The position numbers were made by a program, and so were the translations under genes. Under the pieces are notes generated by a model. That model did not search any database and was not told where the DNA came from. It saw nothing but the letters and a program-made list of their open reading frames with translations. A DNA stretch of 13,305 nt from Bacillota bacterium (GTDB lineage: Bacteria > Bacillota > Negativicutes > Sporomusales > Sporomusaceae). The stretch lies in contig JAEWGR010000088.1 in assembly GCA_023388195.1 (NCBI GenBank), positions 1-13,305 of the forward strand, in the 5' to 3' direction. Below, in pieces: positions 8,701 to 13,305 of this stretch (within the stretch, counting starts at the first letter, position 1; the number at the start of each line of letters is the position of its first letter).

Positions 8701-9897
8701 TTATTTTTTTAGCGTCAGCTTGGCCAAACGGTCGGCTGCTGCCTGCAGGGTTTCAAATTTTTTGCAAAAACAAAACCTGATTAATGTTTTACCGGCATTG
8801 CTTTCAGGGCGGAAGAAGCTTGAGCCTGGCACAACGGCCACACCAATCTCGCTGGCCAGATATTTAGCAAAGGCCACATCATCATCCCAGCCAAACGGGG
8901 TAATATCAGCCATGATATAGTAGGCCCCCTGTGGGCGAACACAGGTAAAACCAACCTTCTCCAATGCATTAAGCAAATAATCCCGCCGTTCGCTATAGAA
9001 ACCGGCCAATTCCGCATAGTACTCCGGTCCAAAAGTAAAGGCTTCCGCCGAGGCTACTTGCAAGGGAGCCGCTGCTCCTACTGTGAGAAAATCATGAACT
9101 TTACGCACCGAAGCCGTGATCTCCGGCGAGGCCTGAACATAACCAATACGCCAGCCGGTGACGCTGAAGGTTTTAGATACACTGTTTACAGCAATAGTTC
9201 TGTCAGCCATGCCCGGCAATGTCCACAACGGAATATGTTCGGTATTGTCATATAAGATATGCTCGTAGATTTCATCATTAATTGCCAGTACATCATGCTT
9301 AATGCACAGTTGGGCAATGAGCTCCAGCTCTTCGCGATTAAATACTTTACCAGTTGGATTATTGGGCGTATTAATGATGATAGCTCTGGTTTTATCGGAA
9401 AATGCGGCAATGAGCTCTTCCCTGTCAAAATTAAATGCCGGTGGCGTCAAGCTGACATAGCGGGGTATCGCACCACACAGGATTACATCGGCACCATAAT
9501 TTTCATAAAATGGTTCAAAGATAATAACTTCATCACCCGGGTTAACCGTAGCCAGGAGGGTGGCAATCATGCCCTCTGTGGCTCCGCAACACACGGTAAG
9601 CTGGCGTTCAGGGTCGATAATCACGCCATAATCCCGTTCCACCTTGGCGGCAATGGCATCACGCAAGCCTTTTGTACCCCAGGTTATAGCGTATTGATTA
9701 TGATCCTCAGTGACGGCCCTGACTGCAGCCTGTTTAATCGCTGCCGGCGCCGGGAAATCAGGGAAACCCTGGGCAAGATTAATTGCATTATGAGCAGCAG
9801 CAATCCGGCTCATCTCTCTAATAACCGATTCGGTAAATTGACGGGCCTTGGCAGAAGCGTAGCCACCTTCACGAATATTTCGGATAATATCTTCCAT
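8701..9897 (-). CDS. Class I/II PLP aminotransferase, methionine-related
   Basis: A fold-type I aminotransferase of about 398 residues. Counted from ATG 9897, Lys242 in SVSKTFSVTGWRIGY is the Schiff-base lysine. Other marks are NLAQGFPDFPAP near the N-terminus, the NNPTG asparagine, INDEIYEHI carrying the pyridine-binding Asp, and IRFCF with the carboxylate-binding Arg near the C-terminus. The NLAQGFPDF block is typical of the YbdL/kynurenine and glutamine transaminase subgroup, several of which accept methionine. It lies between metI and metQ under one SAM riboswitch, so I infer interconversion of methionine and its 2-oxo acid; a C-S lyase role is possible. An in-frame ATG at 9930, 2 nt after the metI stop, has no ribosome site, whereas 9897 has GGGGGA about 10 nt upstream. 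Confidence 0.88.
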   Translation of the reverse strand: MEDIIRNIREGGYASAKARQFTESVIREMSRIAAAHNAINLAQGFPDFPAPAAIKQAAVRAVTEDHNQYAITWGTKGLRDAIAAKVERDYGVIIDPERQLTVCCGATEGMIATLLATVNPGDEVIIFEPFYENYGADVILCGAIPRYVSLTPPAFNFDREELIAAFSDKTRAIIINTPNNPTGKVFNREELELIAQLCIKHDVLAINDEIYEHILYDNTEHIPLWTLPGMADRTIAVNSVSKTFSVTGWRIGYVQASPEITASVRKVHDFLTVGAAAPLQVASAEAFTFGPEYYAELAGFYSERRDYLLNALEKVGFTCVRPQGAYYIMADITPFGWDDDVAFAKYLASEIGVAVVPGSSFFRPESNAGKTLIRFCFCKKFETLQAAADRLAKLTLKK

Positions 9898-9932
9898 GCT
9901 TACATATTCCCCCTGTAGTTCTGTTCCCATTA

Positions 9933-10586
9933 TTAGCGTTTGTTAAGTCGCTGGGCAAAATAGTCCCCACTGGATTGGACGATCTGTACCAGCGCAATCA
10001 GGATGACGACCGTTGCCAGCATGACATCGGCTCTAAAGCGTTGATAACCATAGCGGATTGCCAAATCGCCCAAACCGCCGCCACCAATAGCACCAGCCAT
10101 AGCCGAGTAGCCAATTAAACTGATCACCATTAATGTCAATCCCAACAGTATAGACGGCAGAGCTTCCGGGATAAGTACCTTCAGGATAATCTGCCGGGGC
10201 GATGCCCCCATGGCCTGAGCGGCTTCGACAAGCCCGGCGTCCACTTCCTTAAGGGCCGACTCGACAACACGGCCGACAAAGGGAATTGCCGCAATAGTGA
10301 GTGGTACGATCGCCGCATTAGTCCCAATTGAAGTACCAACAATAATCCTTGTAAAAGGTATAATTGCGACCATTAGGATAATAAAAGGAGTTGACCTGGC
10401 AGCATTAACTATTGCCCCTAGGGTCTGATTAAACACCAGGTTCTCTTTTATGTGTCCCTTACCGGTGATAACCAGAATGACTCCGAGTGGAATTCCCAAT
10501 AATGCGGATACCAATGCCGAAACCGCTACCATATAGACTGTTTCACCGAAAGCCTCAGCCAGCAGCATAAGCATGTCTTGTGACAT
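9933..10586 (-). CDS. metI: Methionine ABC transporter permease MetI
   Basis: This is the membrane subunit of MetNIQ, 217 residues with about five hydrophobic segments, the usual MetI size. The EAA loop that contacts the ATPase is clear: EAAQAMGASPRQIILKVLIPEALP lies in the second half. The segment SLIGYSAMAGAIGGGGLGDLAIRYGYQRF is typical of the family. I set the start at ATG 10586, which has AGAGGTG 7 nt upstream, rather than the in-frame TTG at 10592. The gene overlaps the end of metN by 32 nt, which suggests coupled translation, and its stop is followed directly by the aminotransferase region. Confidence 0.96.
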   Translation of the reverse strand: MSQDMLMLLAEAFGETVYMVAVSALVSALLGIPLGVILVITGKGHIKENLVFNQTLGAIVNAARSTPFIILMVAIIPFTRIIVGTSIGTNAAIVPLTIAAIPFVGRVVESALKEVDAGLVEAAQAMGASPRQIILKVLIPEALPSILLGLTLMVISLIGYSAMAGAIGGGGLGDLAIRYGYQRFRADVMLATVVILIALVQIVQSSGDYFAQRLNKR

Positions 10587-11610
10587 ATCCAATCACCTCT
10601 GTTCCTAAATCTCTGGCCTGTAAATAAGACAACGCACTCTGAATATCCTCCTGTTTGCCTGACAGCTCTATAACCAGCGTGCCATAAGGAGTGGCTTGCA
10701 GATGGTCTATATTACCTGAAATAATGTTGACATCGATAGCAAAACGCCTGATCAGACCGGCAATAACCGGCTCATTAGTCGCCGCACCAAAGAAAGATAA
10801 GCGTACCACCAGATTGCTGCCGGCGACCGGTTGCTCTGATACAATCTCAGCCAAGGCTTCCGGCAATTTATTATTGACTACAGCTTTAATAAACTCGCGG
10901 GCTGTGTCTGACTGGGGCCTGGTAAATACATCAAATACCTTTCCTGTTTCTACAAGCTGCCCCGCTTCAATAACTGCCACTTGATCGCAAATTGCTTTAA
11001 TTACATGCATTTCATGGGTAATCAGCACAATCGTCAATCCTAGTTTTCTATTGATATCTTTCAATAAAGCCAGGATAGACTCTGTCGTCTGTGGATCAAG
11101 AGCAGAAGTAGCTTCATCACATAACAGCACTTTGGGCTGACTTGCCAAAGCCCGGGCAATGCCTACCCGCTGTTTTTGGCCGCCGCTGAGCTGAGCTGGA
11201 TAAACATCCTTTTTATCAGTTAATCCAACAAGCTCTAACAACGGCAATACTTTTCTGATCCGTTCCTCTCTGCCAACACCGGCAATCTCCAAGGGAAAAG
11301 CCACATTTTCTAGCACGGTGCGCGAAGACAATAGATTAAAATGCTGAAAAATCATGCCGATACTTTTTCGGGCATCACGTAATTGTTCCTCTGACAACGC
11401 TGTCATTTCCTGGCCGGCAACAAATACCTGACCGGCAGTAGGACGTTCCAATAGGTTAATGCAGCGGATAAGAGTGCTTTTACCAGCGCCGCTCTTGCCG
11501 ATTATGCCATAAATCTCTCCCTGCTTTATATCCAAAGACACATTATCAAGGGCGATTACCGCACCGGAATCGCCGCTATATATCTTTTGTAATCCAGTTA
11601 GTGAAATCAT
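10555..11610 (-). CDS. metN: Methionine ABC transporter ATP-binding protein MetN
   Basis: This is the ATPase of the MetNIQ importer, 351 residues. Walker A GKSGAGKST is at 38-46, the Q-loop FQH near 88-90, the signature LSGGQKQR at 141-148, Walker B VLLCDEATSALD at 161-172 and the H-loop THE at 198-200. The C-terminal part (about 265-340, LVVRLSFFGAATNEPVIAGL onward) is the NIL domain. In characterised MetN proteins this domain binds methionine and inhibits transport when the cell is replete. The start is ATG 11610 with AAAGGAGG (11620-11627) 9 nt upstream; a longer in-frame extension to a TTG at 11664 runs through leader hairpins and is not credible. Expression should be controlled by the SAM riboswitch upstream. 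Confidence 0.97.
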   Translation of the reverse strand: MISLTGLQKIYSGDSGAVIALDNVSLDIKQGEIYGIIGKSGAGKSTLIRCINLLERPTAGQVFVAGQEMTALSEEQLRDARKSIGMIFQHFNLLSSRTVLENVAFPLEIAGVGREERIRKVLPLLELVGLTDKKDVYPAQLSGGQKQRVGIARALASQPKVLLCDEATSALDPQTTESILALLKDINRKLGLTIVLITHEMHVIKAICDQVAVIEAGQLVETGKVFDVFTRPQSDTAREFIKAVVNNKLPEALAEIVSEQPVAGSNLVVRLSFFGAATNEPVIAGLIRRFAIDVNIISGNIDHLQATPYGTLVIELSGKQEDIQSALSYLQARDLGTEVIGYVTRHAYAAG

Positions 11611-11647
11611 AGTTATCTGCCTCCTTTGTGTTATATAAATAAGATAA

Positions 11648-11700
11648 GACTTGGCTTGTACCAAGTCCCTCAGGACGCCGGCAGCAGCCGCCTGGCCCTT
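11648..11700 (-). other. Two leader stem-loops between the S-box terminator and metN
   Basis: On the minus strand GACTTGG pairs with CCAAGTC around a 6-nt loop (11648-11667). Just upstream a GC-rich stem uses CGGC/GCCG with outer CAGG/CCTG (about 11670-11693). Neither is followed by a U-run, and both lie after the riboswitch terminator. The metN leader is therefore over 120 nt longer than the riboswitch needs. Function unknown; RNA processing or stability elements are possible. Confidence 0.35.
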
Positions 11701-11751
11701 TAGGTATAATCGTTCTTATGTCCACAGAACTTATTATAAATCTGACAGACT

Positions 11752-11778
11752 AAAAAAACCCCTTCGCAGTCGAAGAGG
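11752..11778 (-). terminator. Riboswitch-controlled terminator of the met operon
   Basis: On the minus strand CCTCTTCG pairs with CGAAGGGG around an ACTG loop and is followed by seven T. It lies directly after the SAM-I aptamer. The alternative antiterminator pairs GAAGA and GCATA just after the aptamer with TATGC and TCTTC of the terminator's 5' side. Either the terminator or the antiterminator can form, not both. Confidence 0.9.
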
Positions 11779-11802
11779 CATAATTCAAAACTATGCTATT
11801 CT

Positions 11803-11903
11803 TCATCTGCCAAACCCTCACGGGTTGCAGGAATTGGCACCGTTCGCCTTTGCGATGGTTGCCGCGGCTTCATAGGGCCAGTCCCTCAGCCAACTCTTGA
11901 TGA
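11803..11903 (-). ncRNA. SAM-I riboswitch (S-box) upstream of metN
   Basis: The minus strand carries the S-box core in order: a P1 strand TTTCATC, AAGAG, GAGGGACTGGCCCTATGAAG, CGGCAACC, the P3 hairpin ATCGC..GCGA-like region, GGTGCCAATTCCTGC, the P4 hairpin ACCC-GTGA-GGGT, and the closing P1 strand GATGAAG. In characterised S-boxes, SAM binding stabilises P1. That frees the 5' side of the terminator from the antiterminator and stops transcription. Here the downstream P1 strand (GAUGAAGA) overlaps the antiterminator, so the predicted logic is off at high SAM. It should control metN, metI, the aminotransferase and metQ together. Confidence 0.96.
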
Positions 11904-11935
11904 AAAATACTGTATTCTTTTTTTAGTCTTGAGTA

Positions 11936-11964
11936 ATATTACCACAGGTATATATAACTGTCAA
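11936..11964 (-). promoter_or_regulatory. Consensus sigma-A promoter of the S-box/met operon
   Basis: On the minus strand TTGACA (11959-11964) is separated by exactly 17 nt from TAATAT (11936-11941). Transcription would begin near 11929, about 26 nt before the riboswitch aptamer. The -35 is perfect and the -10 has five of six consensus bases, so basal initiation should be strong and control would fall on the riboswitch. Confidence 0.85.
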
Positions 11965-12014
11965 GAATTTTTATCGGGAGCCAAATAAGTTTTCCTCACC
12001 CATTTTGGTAGACC

Positions 12015-12050
12015 CTTATTACATCCAGCAAAGATATAGAATGTAATAAG
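12015..12050. repeat. Inverted repeat after the nitroreductase gene
   Basis: CTTATTACAT (12015-12024) and ATGTAATAAG (12041-12050) are perfect inverted repeats with a 16-nt spacer, extendable by two pairs on the minus strand. It begins 6 nt beyond the nitroreductase stop. There is no U-run on the minus strand (GGGTCTACC follows), so it is a weak terminator at best; it could instead be a protein-binding palindrome. Confidence 0.5.
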
Positions 12051-12055
12051 CAGCC

Positions 12056-12793
12056 TTATATTTTTCTGCCAACAGTAGCAACATAAACAGCAAACTGATT
12101 ATCACCATCAATAGCTAATGCTGCATTAAGTTTATCATCATCAAAAGCAGCAATTGCACAAACACCACAGTCCACTGCGGCTGCCGCCAGGTAAAGGTTC
12201 TGACAGACATGACCGGCATCCAGATGCAAATACCGGTAACCCCGCTGCCCATAGCGATAGGTCATACGATAGGTGGCGGCTGTCCAGATAAAGGTGACAG
12301 CACTTGTCTTAACAAACTTTTGTCCCAGGCAAGCTTCCGTAATGATTTCGGCGGCACCACCTGGGGCCTCTATCTTGGCTAATTGATGATCGACCGCTAA
12401 GAACCTATATAACCCCGGTTCCAGACCCTCAACCTGATTCACTAGCAAATAAGTCTCAAAAGCATGCCTTGCCCCGGCTGAAGGTACCGTTCTGAAAGTG
12501 ACCAAATGCGGTTCTATCGACTTAACCCCTTGTGTACACCACAGCAAATAGGAAAGCTCAGTTAATGACAATGCCTTGGCGGCATAAGTACGGACACTGG
12601 TCCGCCGAAGAATTGCCTGATTTAGGGAAATATCAGCCTGTCCTGAACCATGGTCTGGCAAATCAATCACAATGCCGGGGTTATCTATATCCATTTCCAC
12701 CGGTGGCTGTGGCAAACCGCGGGCCTGATCAGAAGGTGTCGCAAATTTGTATTTGGTTTTCTCCATAAACTCTTTACCAATTTGACTCGTCAT
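12056..12793 (-). CDS. SagB-type nitroreductase-family oxidoreductase
   Basis: A 245-residue FMN-dependent nitroreductase-fold protein of the SagB/ThcOx branch. RRTSVRTY (63-70) is the typical flavin-phosphate-binding start of the domain. PSAGARHAFETYLLV (104-118) and YRYLHLDAGHVCQNLYLAA (187-205) are SagB-subgroup blocks, and the protein closes with VATVGRK. No signal peptide is present. Some family members dehydrogenate azoline rings in modified peptides, but no precursor peptide or cyclodehydratase lies in the window. A general flavin reductase role in the cytoplasm is at least as likely. The ATG at 12793 has GGGAGG about 9 nt upstream. It is monocistronic here, with an AT-rich promoter region. 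Confidence 0.88.
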   Translation of the reverse strand: MTSQIGKEFMEKTKYKFATPSDQARGLPQPPVEMDIDNPGIVIDLPDHGSGQADISLNQAILRRTSVRTYAAKALSLTELSYLLWCTQGVKSIEPHLVTFRTVPSAGARHAFETYLLVNQVEGLEPGLYRFLAVDHQLAKIEAPGGAAEIITEACLGQKFVKTSAVTFIWTAATYRMTYRYGQRGYRYLHLDAGHVCQNLYLAAAAVDCGVCAIAAFDDDKLNAALAIDGDNQFAVYVATVGRKI

Positions 12794-12851
12794 TTGATTA
12801 AACCTCCCTCGACTATTGCCTCACCAAACCAATTGAGAGATAATACGCAAT

Positions 12852-12880
12852 ATTAATAGTAATTATAATATATTATCCAA
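12852..12880 (-). promoter_or_regulatory. Probable promoter and PerR/Fur-like box of the nitroreductase gene
   Basis: On the minus strand TTGGAT (12875-12880) lies 16-17 nt before TATTAA/ATTAAT (12852-12858), a weak but usable -35/-10 pair about 60 nt from the ATG. Overlapping it, TTATAATTACTATTA (12854-12868) resembles the PerR consensus TTATAATnATTATAA, with 12 of the 14 defined bases matching. The surroundings are so AT-rich that a chance match is possible. Confidence 0.35.
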
Positions 12881-12913
12881 AATAAAAAAAGTGTCGTGAC
12901 GAATTTACATAGC

Positions 12914-12943
12914 AAAAAGCACTCACATAAGTGAGTGCTTTTT
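12914..12943 (-). terminator. Terminator, downstream copy
   Basis: GCACTCAC pairs with GTGAGTGC around a 4-nt loop (919-938), with A-run and T-run flanks. On the minus strand it ends in TTTTTGC. It would stop any transcript reading through the chimeric 5S segment. Confidence 0.85.
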
Positions 12944-12947
12944 CTAA

Positions 12948-12995
12948 TCAGCAACTTCCTAATCTCCCAGGCCCATCCAGCCAAGTACCTTCGGC
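12948..12995 (-). pseudogene. 5S rRNA 3'-end fragment (48 nt)
   Basis: The minus strand from GCCGAAGGTACTTGGCTGG to GGAAGTTGCTGA repeats the last 49 nt of the intact 5S gene at 13181-13229, differing only around one loop (ATGGGCC for AAACGGCC). The 5' half of 5S, including the 5' strand of its terminal helix, is absent. It cannot make a normal 5S rRNA. Confidence 0.85.
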
Positions 12996-13140
12996 TACCT
13001 ACGACCGTCCATAGCACCCCATCTACTTCGTTGTTACTGCGGGCGCCCCCTCCGACGTACTTCCAGTACGACTACGGCGACGTCCTCGCTCCGCCTCGTA
13101 CCTGGGGCACTCTGAACGGTCTAAACCTTGCCTATGTACA
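12996..13140 (-). ncRNA. GC-rich structured element fused to the 5S fragment
   Basis: This 145-nt stretch has no believable gene. Its arms at 13003-13021 and 13103-13121 form a 19-nt helix. On the minus strand GACCGUUCAGAGUGCCCCA pairs with UGGGGUGCUAUGGACGGUC with one mismatch. The enclosed 81 nt hold the hairpin CGUACU-GGA-AGUACG (13056-13070) and the GC-rich segments GGCGGAGCGAGGACG and GGGGGCGCCC. Three of the four differences between the arms are G-U wobbles only if the minus strand is transcribed, the same sense as 5S. I do not recognise a named RNA family. It could be an RNA gene, a small non-coding mobile element, or a repeat inserted in a duplicated 5S. No promoter of its own was seen. 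Confidence 0.4.
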
Positions 13141-13141
13141 G

Positions 13142-13229
13142 AGCAAAAAGCACTCACATAATGTGAGTGCTTTTTTTAAATCAGCAACTTCCTAATCTCC
13201 CAGGCCGTTTCCAGCCAAGTACCTTCGGC
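13142..13229 (-). repeat. Direct repeat copy 1: terminator plus 5S 3' end
   Basis: This is the copy attached to the intact 5S gene and the probable parent of the repeat at 12911-12995. Confidence 0.85.
13145..13177 (-). terminator. rRNA operon terminator after 5S
   Basis: GCACTCACA pairs with TGTGAGTGC around a 3-nt loop (13150-13170), flanked by A and T runs. It begins about 4 nt after the mature 5S end and on the minus strand ends in TTTTTGC. Confidence 0.92.
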
Positions 13230-13294
13230 GTTTGTGGGCTTAACTACTGTGTTCGGTATGGGAACAGGTGGAGCCCCACAGCTATCGTCACTGA
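13181..13294 (-). rRNA. rrf: 5S ribosomal RNA
   Basis: The minus strand carries the universal 5S core CCTGTTCCCATACCGAACAC, followed by AGTAGTTAAGCCC, GCCGAAGGTACTTGGCTGG and CTGGGAGATTAGGAAGTTGC. The ends are set by the terminal helix UCAGUGAC (13287-13294) with GUUGCUGA (13181-13188), giving 114 nt, normal for bacteria. A terminator follows directly. 5S is normally last in the rRNA operon, so 23S and 16S are expected beyond the right edge. Confidence 0.97.
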
Positions 13295-13305
13295 ATACCA
13301 GGTGA

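Larger units (their letters stand above)
12911..12995 (-). repeat. Direct repeat copy 2: terminator plus 5S 3' end
   Basis: This stretch repeats 13142-13229 with only a few differences (shorter hairpin loop, one altered 5S loop). The offset between copies is 231 nt. It looks like a tandem duplication of the rRNA operon end. Confidence 0.85.

Noticed and set aside
9259..9918. 219-codon plus-strand open frame
   Set aside because: It lies wholly antisense to the well-supported aminotransferase, has no recognisable domain and no ribosome site I could support.
11611..11664. 18-residue N-terminal extension of MetN from a TTG
   Set aside because: The extension translates leader hairpin sequence, while ATG 11610 has a strong AAAGGAGG at proper spacing and matches the normal MetN N-terminus.
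11668..11700. A second tandem S-box before metN
   Set aside because: Only the 9-mer TGAGGGACT is shared; the other conserved S-box segments are absent.
12935..13195. 86-codon plus-strand frame across the 5S region
   Set aside because: It reads antisense through the 5S fragment, the structured element and the terminator, and is explained by non-coding sequence.
12911..13229. CRISPR-like or phage attachment direct repeats
   Set aside because: There are just two copies and they correspond to the 5S 3' end plus terminator, so partial rRNA operon duplication explains them; no integrase or cas gene is present.

Overview
The window looks like a chromosomal segment of an anaerobic Firmicute, most likely a Negativicute of the Sporomusa/Pelosinus type. 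That placement is an inference from gene style, roughly balanced base composition and strong AGGAGG ribosome sites; I could not search a database. Every gene I can support is on the minus strand, so the window is best read from right to left.

Right edge (12.9-13.3 kb): a complete 5S rRNA gene, presumably the end of an rRNA operon whose 23S and 16S lie outside, is followed by a strong terminator. Just downstream is a second copy of the 5S 3' end plus terminator. In that copy the 5' half of 5S is replaced by a GC-rich element that folds into a long helix. It is the least conventional sequence here. Next comes a SagB-type nitroreductase gene (12.06-12.79 kb) with an AT-rich promoter carrying a PerR/Fur-like palindrome.

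Middle (7.8-12.0 kb): a methionine transport operon starts at a consensus sigma-A promoter and passes through a complete SAM-I (S-box) riboswitch with antiterminator and terminator. It encodes MetN (ATPase), MetI (permease), a PLP aminotransferase and MetQ (lipoprotein), and ends at a strong palindromic terminator. The aminotransferase sits between metI and metQ, so it should be repressed by SAM together with the transporter. This suggests a role in transamination of methionine or its keto acid.

Left (0.4-7.7 kb): sbcD and sbcC (Mre11/Rad50-type nuclease) overlap by ATGA. They are followed after 2 nt by a secreted CAP/SCP-domain protein with Ig-like domains, and 31 nt later by a NamZ-type (DUF1343) exo-N-acetylmuramidase. 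The spacing suggests one four-gene transcript joining DNA-end processing to cell-envelope proteins.

Left edge: after a 292-nt intergenic gap with a hairpin and an extended -10 promoter, the first 48 codons of an MBL-fold hydrolase gene run off the window. I found no CRISPR array, insertion sequence, tRNA or prophage gene.
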